Assembly (NCBI GenBank): GCA_900545625.1
Contig: UQZS01000011.1
Coordinates: 1 to 40,643, forward strand
Source of the DNA: an uncultured Oscillospiraceae bacterium
GTDB lineage: Bacteria > Bacillota > Clostridia > Oscillospirales > Acutalibacteraceae
Reading direction: 5' to 3'
DNA length: 40,643 bases
Position numbers and translations under genes: made by a program
In this document: positions 33,486-40,643 of the stretch, piece after piece
Numbering within the stretch: the stretch's first letter is position 1
Layout of the letters: the number at the start of each line of letters is the position of its first letter
Notes under the pieces: model-generated
What the model was told of the DNA's origin: nothing
Databases searched by the model: none
What the model saw: the letters and a program-made list of their open reading frames with translations, nothing else

Positions 33486-34487
33486 TTACGAGAGTACGCG
33501 CGAAGCGTCGGTGTAGATCTTGGCAAAGCCCGAGATCTGCGTGATCGCGGCGCGTTCGAGCTGACGGTCGATGAGCTTGTCGTATTCGGTCGTCACGCCG
33601 CCCGCCTGCACCATTTCGAGCGCGCAGGTACGGTCGAGACCGATGAGCTTTCCGGTTTCCACAGCGCTGCTTTTGAGAAGCGTTGCGCCCAGGGGCGTCA
33701 CGCTCTTGCCGCTGCCGTGGAAGGTGAGCCCCGCCGCCGCGTCGCGCATTTCGGAGAGCTTCAAAATCGCCGCCGCCATGTCGGGCGCGGCGACCAACGT
33801 GTTGAGCCCGTAGGGGTCAAATTCATTCCAGAAGTCCACAAGGTCGGCATAGGTCACGCTGTCGCCTGCAAGCGAGGACGTCGGCGCGGGGTTCGAGTTG
33901 CCGTCGCCGTTTTGCAGCACGTTCACCGCGTCTTTCAGCTGCGTGCGGGCGATGTACGCGCCGATCTGGCGCAGCGTGACGGTGAACAGGTCGAGCCGCT
34001 GGAAGCGCAGCGCCTCGTAAGAGGCAACAAGCATCCGCCCGCGCTTTTTGAGCGTGACGAGGTTTTCCTGCGTGTGCACGACAGTCTCGGGGATGGCTGC
34101 GCCCTCTTCGGTCTCCTTGAGCTCTTTTTCGTCCTGTGTGGGGATGGAGGTGATGGTGCGGTAGTCCAGGCCGTTGATGTCAGTGCGCGTTGCGACGATA
34201 TACGGCAGCAGGTCAGTTTCCTCCAGCCCTTTGCGCACCGCGCGGGCGATGTATTCGGGGAAGAGGGCGGCGGAGTCGGTGGTGGCAAAGAATTTTTCCA
34301 CACAGTCGCTTGCCGCGCCGTGGATCTGAATGTCAAAACGCTTGAGCTGGCGTTCGAAGGCGTCTAAGCCCTCCAACTCCGTCCCCTTGTAGTTTTCCGA
34401 GGGGTCGATGGATTCGAGCTCGGCGGTAAAGCCTTTGCGGGAGCTGTAAAGCCCTTTATCAAGGCGGATGGTCTCAAAATTTTCCAT
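33486..34487 (-). CDS. Phage major capsid protein (HK97 fold)
   Basis: A 333-residue shell protein. Features of the HK97 fold: an N-terminal arm, then LFPEYIARAVRKGLEETDLLP near 76-96 and the P-loop-like stretch TSIPTQDEKE, a long helix, and the C-terminal part LEMVQAGGVTTEYDKLID. There is no long N-terminal scaffold domain, which agrees with a separate protease/scaffold gene just upstream. The ATG at 34487 has AAGGAGAAAACC upstream. Seventeen bases separate it from the protease gene. Confidence 0.8.
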   Translation of the reverse strand: MENFETIRLDKGLYSSRKGFTAELESIDPSENYKGTELEGLDAFERQLKRFDIQIHGAASDCVEKFFATTDSAALFPEYIARAVRKGLEETDLLPYIVATRTDINGLDYRTITSIPTQDEKELKETEEGAAIPETVVHTQENLVTLKKRGRMLVASYEALRFQRLDLFTVTLRQIGAYIARTQLKDAVNVLQNGDGNSNPAPTSSLAGDSVTYADLVDFWNEFDPYGLNTLVAAPDMAAAILKLSEMRDAAAGLTFHGSGKSVTPLGATLLKSSAVETGKLIGLDRTCALEMVQAGGVTTEYDKLIDRQLERAAITQISGFAKIYTDASRVLS

Positions 34488-34504
34488 AAGGGTTTTCTCC
34501 TTCC

Positions 34505-35446
34505 TTAAAACTTAAAGCGTTCGTTTTTGGCTTTGCGGCGCGTATCGGCCGGCCTTGCCAGCTGCGGTGTGCGCGGCGCATTTTTTTCGGCAAGCGCGAG
34601 CGAGAGCGCGCGAAGCTGCGTGCAGTCAAGCCCTTCGCAAAGCGATTTCGCAAGCGCCGCATCAAGTGCCGGCAGCGCACGCAGCAGCCCGCGCGAAGCG
34701 GTCTCGCAAAGGTCGCTGCGGTACTGCTCGCCCGCCTTGGCGTCCTTTTGCAGGCGCTCGAGCGAATCGCGCAGCGCACGCGCCTCGGCGGCGGTGAGCG
34801 TTACGCCCTTTTGCGCCGTGCCGAGCTTTTGCGCCGCCGATGTGAAGTGCTTGGTCACGCCTGCGTTTTTCTGTGCGGGCACGGCGACGAACGACCATTC
34901 GTAGGCGTCCGTCGGGTCTTCGAGCACATAGTGGCAGACCTTGCCGTTATAGGTCTTGCCGCGCCGGTGCTTACAGGGGGAGACGCGCTCGTCCGCGCCG
35001 CACACGGAGCAGATGCTCGAACGCACCGCGCAGCCCACAGAGACCTCCTTTTTGATGCCGGCATTGATCTCGGCGATGAGCGCCTCGTTTTTTTGGATGC
35101 GCGGCATATAGCAGTACGCTTTTAAATAGGTATACGGTTCGTTAAGCGACGTGCGCTTCGTTTCGTCCGTGACCACCTCTGTCAAAAAGGTGCGCGCGCT
35201 CTGGTCGGCGCTGTCCATGCTGTGGTTTTGAATGGCGGTCTTCCCGCGGAACAGCTCGGCGAGCGTGCGCAGGCTTTTTTGCGAAAACCGTTCAAAGTCG
35301 CGGTCGACCTCGTTGTCGCACAGGAGAACGGAAAAAACGAATACGTCATCCGCCGTAAGCGGCTGCCGGGTATAGCGGTTGATCTCCCGAAGCATCTCGT
35401 CCGTCACGCCCTTGTTTGCGGGCTGCGTTTCAAAGTTTTTCTGCAT
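34505..35446 (-). CDS. Putative phage prohead protease with zinc-knuckle insertion
   Basis: A 313-residue protein. The N-terminal 200 residues look like a U35-type capsid maturation protease: VFVFSVLLCDNEVDRDFERF near 36-55, a candidate catalytic His H75 in AIQNHS, a candidate Ser S136 in KKEVSVGC, and EWSFVAVPAQKNAGV near 183-197. Between S136 and that segment lies a cysteine/histidine cluster C147, C150, C158, H160 that could bind zinc. The last 110 residues are helical and charged and may act as a scaffold. The ATG at 35446 has AAAGGAGGGAAAG before it; the longer frame to 35542 is inside the portal gene. It overlaps portal by 17 bp. Confidence 0.65.
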   Translation of the reverse strand: MQKNFETQPANKGVTDEMLREINRYTRQPLTADDVFVFSVLLCDNEVDRDFERFSQKSLRTLAELFRGKTAIQNHSMDSADQSARTFLTEVVTDETKRTSLNEPYTYLKAYCYMPRIQKNEALIAEINAGIKKEVSVGCAVRSSICSVCGADERVSPCKHRRGKTYNGKVCHYVLEDPTDAYEWSFVAVPAQKNAGVTKHFTSAAQKLGTAQKGVTLTAAEARALRDSLERLQKDAKAGEQYRSDLCETASRGLLRALPALDAALAKSLCEGLDCTQLRALSLALAEKNAPRTPQLARPADTRRKAKNERFKF

Positions 35447-36623
35447 GCTTTCCCTCCTTTCCGTCTGTTTTGCCGTCCGTGTTTTCCAGCGCGGCGCGGA
35501 TCTCGTCGGTCTGCGCGTCGAGGTGGCGGGCGGTCGCCTCATCTACGGTATCCTTGAGCGTGATGTCATCCCAAACGATCTCCACACGATCCGTGCAGCC
35601 GAAAGCGCGCAGATGCGCGCGGCAGATCTTCAGAAGCACCGGCGTGAGCACGCGGCGGTAAAATTCGATCTCCGTGGTGAGGATGTCCGCCTGCTCGGAC
35701 GCCATACGCTCGGTCGTGGACCACGAAAGCCCCAGCATGAACGGCGGCAGCCCGAGTTTTGCGACGATCTGTTCGAGCATCTGGCGCACAGGCACGTCGC
35801 TGTCTAAGATCTGGTTGTCCGCGCCGATGACCTTGATGTCCACGTCGCCCACGGCGACAAAATCCCGCACATCACGGCTGCGCATCGCCTCGCTCCACTG
35901 CTCGGCGATCTGCATGGCGCGGTCCTTGGCGTAGGCACGCGACCCCGCCTCGTCCGACGGCTTATAGGTCACGGCAAAGCGGACATTCCCGACGCGCTCC
36001 CAATTCTGCCCGACGGCGTTGAAGATCTTCATCAAAACGGAGCTGACGAACGGCAGCCCGTGGAGCACGGACGTGCCGTACAGGGCGCCGGGCGGGGCGT
36101 TGAGCGCGACGTACAGCAGGTTTTCCTGCAGCGGCAGCGGTGCGCCGGAAACACCGTCGTTGCGCAAGATCTCCACTGTCGAAAAATCGTCCTTTGCGCG
36201 GCGCAGCAGGTAATCCGACTGCGGTGCGTTGTAAAGGTAGCGCACCGCGCCCGTTTCGTCGGGCACCATCTCCGCGACCGCCGTACCGTAGGTCAGAAGC
36301 TGCTCAAAAAAGCAGTCGGCAAAGGCTTGCAGCGAACGGCTGCCGCAGTCTACGGGCACCTCCGCCGAAAAATCGTCCAAAAGCGGCTGGAACCGTTCGT
36401 TTTCGCAGACCGCACGAAAACCGCCCGTCAGGCGCACCAGCTTATAGATCGCAGCGTCAATGACGGGCACGGCCTCGCGTAGCGCGCGATATAAATCGCC
36501 TGAGAGCGCGGGCGGCGGCACGGCAAACAGCCCGTTTTGCACTTCGCCGCGGCTCGGCGCCGCAAGGGCGGGCGTGCCGGCCGGCACGGGGGAAGCGCCG
36601 GTACGCTTTTTGAATATCGGCAA
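35430..36623 (-). CDS. Phage portal protein
   Basis: A 397-residue portal of the HK97/lambda-type family, which forms the dodecameric DNA channel at one capsid vertex. Landmarks: VIDAAIYKLVRLTGGF near 54-69, LYNAPQSDYLLRRAKDD near 130-146, and LPPFMLGLSWSTTERMASEQAD near 290-312, the family's most recognisable part. TTG start at 36623, with GAAAGGGGGTGAC upstream, 4 bp after the terL stop. Shorter than many portals (usually 400-500). Confidence 0.82.
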   Translation of the reverse strand: MPIFKKRTGASPVPAGTPALAAPSRGEVQNGLFAVPPPALSGDLYRALREAVPVIDAAIYKLVRLTGGFRAVCENERFQPLLDDFSAEVPVDCGSRSLQAFADCFFEQLLTYGTAVAEMVPDETGAVRYLYNAPQSDYLLRRAKDDFSTVEILRNDGVSGAPLPLQENLLYVALNAPPGALYGTSVLHGLPFVSSVLMKIFNAVGQNWERVGNVRFAVTYKPSDEAGSRAYAKDRAMQIAEQWSEAMRSRDVRDFVAVGDVDIKVIGADNQILDSDVPVRQMLEQIVAKLGLPPFMLGLSWSTTERMASEQADILTTEIEFYRRVLTPVLLKICRAHLRAFGCTDRVEIVWDDITLKDTVDEATARHLDAQTDEIRAALENTDGKTDGKEGKHAEKL

Positions 36624-36627
36624 AAAG

Positions 36628-37890
36628 TCACCCCCTTTCTCTGGGTATGGCGACGGCGAAGCCGTCTAAGGACGGCTCGCCGAGCGCCGTGGAAACAAAA
36701 TAACGCATGTCATCCATGGCGTGGTCGTTCTCCTTTTTCACTGCGTCGCCCCGCGCGCTCTCGTCCCATCGGTAAAGCGAAAATTCGCGCAGGATATTCG
36801 GGCAGGAGCGGCAGATGCGGATGCGTCCCGACTTCAGGGCATCCGACGTGCGCCGGATCCCTGCGAGTACATCGTTTTGCGCGCGCGTGACGTTGAATTT
36901 GCCGTGGCGGCGGATACATTCGAGAAACGACGCCGCCGACGGGTCTACAATGACACGATCCACCGTTCTGTCGCCGACGAGCCTGCAAAGCGAACCGTAG
37001 TATTCCTCGTCGGTCATCTGAAAGCCTTTCTGCTTTGAATCGTGGTAGAACTCGTCGATGCGGTACCAAGCGCCGTCATGCAGTCCCCAAAGCCCCATCG
37101 AGGTGGGGTTGACTGTTCCGTAGTCACACGAGACTGTGAAGCGCGAAAAGCTCCTCGGCACGTCGCACACGAACGTTTCGTCGAAAAACGGGTACACCAG
37201 CCCGTCGCACGCCGTCCACTCGCCCTCCACGAACCGCTTGTAAAACGCGCCGCTGTAAAGCGAACGGTACCGCTCGCGCATGGCACGCGAAAGGGCGGGG
37301 TTGTCCTCCATCGTGAAATGCAGGTACAGGCAGTTTTTTTCCGCGCACTTTAAGATCCATTCGCGGTAGAACCAGTGCGCGGGGTGTTCGGGGTTGCAGT
37401 TGAACCAAAGCCGCGAGCCCTCCACCGAGCAGCGCGCCACCGCCTGCTCGCAGAACGAGCGCGGCATGAGCGCGACCTCGTCGAGCATCACGCCCGCAAG
37501 CGTCAGCCCCTGGATGAGCGCGGCGGAGGATTCGTCCTTACCGCCGAACAGGTAAAAACGGTTGCGGCGCGTCCCGCGCGTGATCTCGAGCATGTTGCGG
37601 CTTTTTAAGTCGCGGCAGGAAAAGCCGAGATCGGAGATCAGCGGCAAAAGCGGCGTGATGACGTTGCGCCGCAGCCCCGCCACGGTCTTGCCGCACAGCG
37701 CAAAGGACTGGTCACAAAAGCGGTAGAACGCCCACAGCACGAACGAAAGCGACATGCAAACGGTTTTGCCGCTGCGCACCGCCCCGTCGCAGATGACGGC
37801 GTCGTGCGAATGAAAGGGACTTTCTTCACACCACCACGAAAGCAGTTCGAGCTGCTTTTGGGAAAACGTATGAAAATCGGAAAGCTGCAT
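36628..37890 (-). CDS. terL: Phage terminase large subunit
   Basis: A 420-residue packaging motor. N-terminal ATPase: Walker A GAVRSGKT at 36-43 and Walker B LAGVMLDE at 131-138. C-terminal RNase H-like nuclease: D256 in SCDYGTVNPTSMG, D316 in VIVDPSAASF and D393/D394 in HAMDDMRYF. All the active-site positions expected are present, so it appears intact. It resembles the PBSX/SPP1 type. Start at ATG 37890; the stop of terS and this start share a base (TGATG). Confidence 0.92.
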   Translation of the reverse strand: MQLSDFHTFSQKQLELLSWWCEESPFHSHDAVICDGAVRSGKTVCMSLSFVLWAFYRFCDQSFALCGKTVAGLRRNVITPLLPLISDLGFSCRDLKSRNMLEITRGTRRNRFYLFGGKDESSAALIQGLTLAGVMLDEVALMPRSFCEQAVARCSVEGSRLWFNCNPEHPAHWFYREWILKCAEKNCLYLHFTMEDNPALSRAMRERYRSLYSGAFYKRFVEGEWTACDGLVYPFFDETFVCDVPRSFSRFTVSCDYGTVNPTSMGLWGLHDGAWYRIDEFYHDSKQKGFQMTDEEYYGSLCRLVGDRTVDRVIVDPSAASFLECIRRHGKFNVTRAQNDVLAGIRRTSDALKSGRIRICRSCPNILREFSLYRWDESARGDAVKKENDHAMDDMRYFVSTALGEPSLDGFAVAIPRERG

Positions 37891-38375
37891 CAGTCCTCGC
37901 CGCCTTCCGGCGAAAACAGCGCCGCCGAACGCTCCAGCGCACGGTAAAACGGCAGCGCGCCGTCCGAAGTGCCCGCCTGCAATTCTTCAAGGCGTTCGAG
38001 CGCCTTTTGGCGGTCAAAGAATTTGATCTCCATGCCGCCGCCCTTCGGGCGCTTGATGTCGGACACCAAAAACAAATCAAGGCGGTCGAGGTCGAGCGGT
38101 TCGTCGCCCGCTTCATATAGCAGCAGCCGCACCGCGTCCGAGACGCTTCCAAACGCGAGCCGCCGGTAGCCCGCCACGAGCTCCGCGCGCGAGGCGGCGA
38201 CATCCTTTTCAAGCGTTTCGATCTGTGCGCGTACACGTTTGTCTGCCAGCAGCCGCTGTGCCGCGCGTTCGGGGAACAGCGCAAAGCCCGCCGCTGCCGC
38301 CGCCTCACGTCCGTTGCGCGTGCGCACGAAGTGGCGGCAGAACGAAAGCTGCTTTGCGGTAAGAGCAGAACGCAT
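37890..38375 (-). CDS. terS: Phage terminase small subunit
   Basis: A 161-residue DNA-recognition subunit. The N-terminal helix-turn-helix-like part, LTAKQLSFCRHFVRTRNGREAAAAAG written in two halves (LTAKQLSFCRHF and NGREAAAAAGF), is typical of Terminase_2 proteins; a coiled-coil-like helix follows at about 45-68, and an acidic C-terminus. The ATG at 38375 has AAAAGGAGAAAG upstream. It is the first gene of the module; no clear promoter could be identified in the roughly 180 bp before it. Confidence 0.82.
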   Translation of the reverse strand: MRSALTAKQLSFCRHFVRTRNGREAAAAAGFALFPERAAQRLLADKRVRAQIETLEKDVAASRAELVAGYRRLAFGSVSDAVRLLLYEAGDEPLDLDRLDLFLVSDIKRPKGGGMEIKFFDRQKALERLEELQAGTSDGALPFYRALERSAALFSPEGGED

Positions 38376-38552
38376 GAGTCTTTCTCCTTTTCATAAATTT
38401 GTGAAGGTCTTCTGAAAAGTCCCTTTCATCCATAGTCCGAAGCGAGCGGAATTGCCGGCTTTTCCATGCAACACAAAAAGAAAATTTGTTGATTATCTCG
38501 CACGCCTGCCGGTTTTCGACAGAAGGCGCATGGTTTGTCGAGCCGTTTTCGG

Positions 38553-38581
38553 TTGACAATCCCCTGCGCGCAGGATAAAAT
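38553..38581 (+). promoter_or_regulatory. Promoter of the ABC exporter operon
   Basis: TTGACA (38553-38558) and TAAAAT (38576-38581) with a 17-bp spacer. The start would be near 38588, giving an unusually long leader of about 240 nt that carries the repeat hairpins. Confidence 0.7.
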
Positions 38582-38611
38582 ATCACTGAGCGTGTCAAAA
38601 AAGTGCCTTTT

Positions 38612-38737
38612 GCTCCCCTTGTCAGGGGAGCTGTCGAGCGAAGCGAGACTGAGGGGTAGTCAGAAGCCCGGATATTTCAAGGTTTCTCTCCCTCCGTCAC
38701 GCGCTTTGCGCGTGCCACCTCCCTCGTCAGAGGGAGG
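38612..38737. repeat. Composite multi-hairpin repeat, copy B (inverted)
   Basis: GCTCCCCT/AGGGGAGC hairpin at 38612-38631, followed by GAGCGAAGCGAG, then 38686-38737 which is an inverted, nearly identical copy of 25071-25122 (CACGCGC hairpin and CCTCCCTC/GAGGGAGG hairpin). The two copies differ mainly in the loops. Confidence 0.75.
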
Positions 38738-38826
38738 AAAAATGACTTCTTTGACAGCTTGAAAACACTCCTGTCACAGCGGCAATTTTGCCGCCTTTTG
38801 AATTTGTTTTACGGAGGTGAGCTGCC

Positions 38827-40569
38827 TTGGGAAAGCTGATCCGCTATGCAAAGCCCTATTGGATCCAGTCCGTGATCTGCCCGATCTTAATGATCGGGGA
38901 AGTCGTGCTCGAACTGCTCATACCCTATTACATGGGCAGGATCGTGGATGTGGGCATCCCGAACGGCGATATGCAGTATGTGCTGCGCACAGGCGGCATG
39001 ATGATCCTGATGGCGGGCGTCTCGCTGATGTGCGGGGGGCTTGCGGCGCGGCTCGCGGCGGTAGCGAGCATGGGGCTCGGCGCGCGTGTGCGCGAGGCGA
39101 TGTATAAAAACATCCAGACCTTTTCGTTCTCGAATATCGACAAGTTCAGCACCGCGTCGCTCGTCACGCGCATGACCACCGATGTGACCACCGTGCAGAA
39201 CATGTACCAGATGATGCTGCGCATGTTCTTTCGTGCGCCGCTGCAATTCGTCTGCGCCATGTTCCTGAGCTTCCGGCTCAATCCGACGGTCGGCGACGTG
39301 TTTCTGGTCGTGATCCCGCTCATTCTCGTGACGCTTGCAATCTTCGGGCCCATCGCCATGCGGCGCTTTAAGAAAATGCTCAGAATGTTTGACGGCTTGA
39401 ATGCCTCGGTGCAGGAAAACCTGATTGCCATCCGCGTGGTCAAGGCGTTCGTGCGCGGGGACTATGAGAAAAAGAAATTCAAAAAGTCCAACGACGACCT
39501 TATGGCGGCGGCTGTTTCCGCCGAAAAGCTCATGGTCGCGGCGCAGCCTTTGATGATGCTTACGATGTTCGGCACGATCCTCGCGATCGCCTATATCAGC
39601 GCCACCGACATCGTGGCGGGCACGCTTGAGATCGGCGCCTTTGCAACGGTGCTGACCTATGTCATGCAGATTTTGATGTCGGTCATTATGATCGCCATGA
39701 TGTTCGTTAGCTATGTGATGTCCCGTGCGGCTGCCTCGCGCATTTGGGAGGTCATCGTCGAAAGGCCTGACATCAATGACAACGAAGCCGATCCCGGTCT
39801 GCACGTCGAAAAGGGCGATATCGAATTCAAAAACGTCAGCTTCAAATACAATGCGGAGGGCAAGCGCAATGTTGTCGATTCCGTGAACCTGCACATCGCG
39901 GCAGGCGAGACGGTCGGCGTCATCGGCGGCACGGGCAGCGCCAAGACCACGCTCGTCAGCCTCATCCCCCGCCTTTACGACGTGACGGCGGGCGAGGTGC
40001 TCGTAGACGGGCGCAACGTCAAGGACTATACGATCTACGAGCTGCGTGAAAGCGTGAGCATGGTGCTGCAAAACAACGTGCTGTTTTCGGGCTCGATCCT
40101 TGACAACCTGCGCTGGGGCGATGAAAACGCAACGGAAGAGGAGATCGTCGAAGCGTGCAAGGCGGCGCAGGCGGATGACTTCATCCGCGCGTTCCCCGAC
40201 GGCTACCATACAGATTTGGGACAGGGCGGCGTGAATGTCTCCGGCGGGCAGAAGCAGCGTTTGTGCATTGCGCGCGCGCTCCTCAAAAAACCGAAAATTC
40301 TGATTTTGGATGACTCCACGAGCGCGGTGGATACCGTGACCGACAGCAAGATCCGCGAGGCGTTCCGCACGCAGATCCCCGACACGACCAAGATCATCAT
40401 AGCGCAGCGCATCAGCTCCGTGGAGGACGCGGACAAGATCGTGGTGCTTGACGGCGGGAAGATCTCCGACGTCGGCACGCACGAAGAACTGCTCGTGCGC
40501 AGCCCGATTTACAGCGAGGTCTATCACAGCCAGCAAAAGGGCGGCGCGGCGTTAGGGGAGGCGGACTGA
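38827..40569 (+). CDS. ABC exporter half-transporter, subunit 1
   Basis: A 580-residue type I half exporter. Six membrane helices lie in residues 1-310; the ATPase follows. Walker A reads GGTGSAKTT near 366-374, with Ala for the usual Gly before Lys, a variant I know from related clostridial exporters. The signature VSGGQKQR is near 475, Walker B ILILDDSTSAVD near 493-504, where Asp replaces the catalytic Glu after the Walker B Asp, so this subunit carries the degenerate site and needs an active partner. The partner begins at the TGATG overlap at 40569. TTG start at 38827 with ACGGAGGTGAGC upstream. The substrate (lipid, drug or peptide) is unknown. Confidence 0.9.
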   Translation: MGKLIRYAKPYWIQSVICPILMIGEVVLELLIPYYMGRIVDVGIPNGDMQYVLRTGGMMILMAGVSLMCGGLAARLAAVASMGLGARVREAMYKNIQTFSFSNIDKFSTASLVTRMTTDVTTVQNMYQMMLRMFFRAPLQFVCAMFLSFRLNPTVGDVFLVVIPLILVTLAIFGPIAMRRFKKMLRMFDGLNASVQENLIAIRVVKAFVRGDYEKKKFKKSNDDLMAAAVSAEKLMVAAQPLMMLTMFGTILAIAYISATDIVAGTLEIGAFATVLTYVMQILMSVIMIAMMFVSYVMSRAAASRIWEVIVERPDINDNEADPGLHVEKGDIEFKNVSFKYNAEGKRNVVDSVNLHIAAGETVGVIGGTGSAKTTLVSLIPRLYDVTAGEVLVDGRNVKDYTIYELRESVSMVLQNNVLFSGSILDNLRWGDENATEEEIVEACKAAQADDFIRAFPDGYHTDLGQGGVNVSGGQKQRLCIARALLKKPKILILDDSTSAVDTVTDSKIREAFRTQIPDTTKIIIAQRISSVEDADKIVVLDGGKISDVGTHEELLVRSPIYSEVYHSQQKGGAALGEAD

Positions 40570-40643
40570 TGGCAGAGAAAAAAACGAATTTCGCAAGGCC
40601 CGCAAACGGCGGCCCCGGCGGTCCCGGTGGCCCGCGCGGCGGC
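40569..40643 (+). CDS. ABC exporter subunit 2 (N-terminal fragment, continues past window)
   Basis: Only 25 residues are visible: MAEKKTNFARPANGG then a Gly/Pro/Arg-rich stretch (GPGGPGGPRGG). Such Gly-Pro-rich cytoplasmic N-termini are common in the second subunit of clostridial heterodimeric exporters. The ATG overlaps the stop of subunit 1 (TGATG), implying coupling. Confidence 0.75.
   Translation, partial: MAEKKTNFARPANGGPGGPGGPRGG

Larger units (their letters stand above)
32327..38375 (-). mobile_element. Phage-derived head and DNA-packaging module without tail, lysis or integration genes
   Basis: Eight minus-strand genes in canonical siphophage order: terS, terL, portal, protease, major capsid, head-tail connector, head-closure-like, neck/tail-completion-like. 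Most neighbours overlap or nearly touch. The block lies between galU and an ABC exporter. I found no integrase, repressor, replication, tail, holin or endolysin gene and no flanking direct repeats. GC content is like the host. It may be a prophage remnant, a capsid-forming satellite remnant or a domesticated packaging unit. Confidence 0.85.
38376..38826. other. Divergent gap between terS and the ABC exporter gene
   Basis: About 450 bp. It contains the exporter promoter (38553-38581), hairpin repeats from 38612 to 38737 in the exporter's leader, and an AT-rich part near terS. Short open frames here (for example 38434 downward on the minus strand) have no ribosome site and are not called. Confidence 0.6.

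Noticed and set aside
33273..34367. 364-residue plus-strand frame opposite the capsid gene
   Set aside because: Shadow of the connector and capsid genes; no homology-like motifs or ribosome site.
38305..38434. Small minus-strand ORF beginning MDERDFSEDLHKFMKRRKT before terS
   Set aside because: It has a protein-like start but no ribosome site and turns into an out-of-frame reading of terS; too little support.
32241..38600. Flanking att direct repeats around the phage module
   Set aside because: I compared the two flanks by eye and found no shared repeat longer than a few bases; no tRNA gene lies next to it.
39925..39951. Walker A variant GGTGSAKT in the exporter as a damaged site
   Set aside because: From memory the same Ala variant is frequent in related clostridial exporters, so it is a family feature and not a defect.
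38887..40536. 549-residue minus-strand frame opposite the ABC exporter
   Set aside because: Antisense shadow typical of GC-rich DNA, with His/Asp/Arg-rich text; the plus frame has the ABC motifs.

Overview
The window looks like a chromosomal segment of a GC-rich Firmicute, most likely an Oscillospirales-type clostridium. The evidence is tightly packed operons with purine-rich Shine-Dalgarno sites and frequent TTG/GTG starts, a YfmF/YfmH peptidase pair next to lgt and folD, a BMP-type nucleoside ABC operon, an LCP protein, and several clostridial-style intergenic palindromic repeats. The taxon is inferred from gene families and style; there is no rRNA or other marker here.

Layout. 1-2531: 3' part of a GH94 glycoside phosphorylase-like gene. 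2620-7060: overlapping operon yfmF-yfmH-lgt-folD. 7215-10801: AT-rich island with two zinc-ribbon membrane proteins (one a large WG-repeat protein), a decayed small reading frame and an XRE regulator; it is bracketed by two copies of the same GGGGACGG palindrome. 11538-12646: LacI-family regulator with a consensus promoter, an operator over its start and its own terminator. 12634-13670: about 1 kb without a credible gene, holding two more copies of the operator core, a tandem array, a MITE-like inverted repeat and heptanucleotide repeats. 13671-22257: nine-gene operon alsE-alsK-rpiB, a BMP/YufOPQ-type ABC transporter (ATPase, two permeases, lipoprotein), a degenerate nucleoside-hydrolase homologue and an intact nucleoside hydrolase. 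22411-26576: zinc-ribbon membrane protein, GH51 arabinofuranosidase and LCP protein, all on the minus strand. 26749-32240: aspS, purB, a RING-like zinc protein and galU. 32327-38375: minus-strand phage head/packaging module (terS, terL, portal, protease, major capsid, three connector/neck genes) with no tail, lysis, integrase or replication gene. 38553-40643: promoter and first gene, plus the start of the second, of a heterodimeric ABC exporter.

How the genes work together. The main system is 11538-22257. Epimerase, kinase and isomerase most resemble E. coli AlsE, AlsK and RpiB (D-allose catabolism), yet they sit in one operon with a nucleoside-type importer and nucleoside hydrolases. A coherent reading is uptake of a ribo- or allo-configured nucleoside, hydrolysis to base plus sugar, 5- or 6-phosphorylation, isomerisation and 3-epimerisation into the pentose-phosphate or hexose-phosphate pool, under the adjacent LacI-type repressor. 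Which sugar is used cannot be decided from sequence. The phage-derived head module is the second notable item: it would build and fill a capsid but cannot make a complete tailed phage by itself.

Intergenic DNA is rich in dispersed structured repeats: GGGGACGG palindromes, GTAGGG-CTTGC hairpins, a composite triple hairpin present in two inverted copies, and phased 7-bp repeats that sit at gene boundaries.
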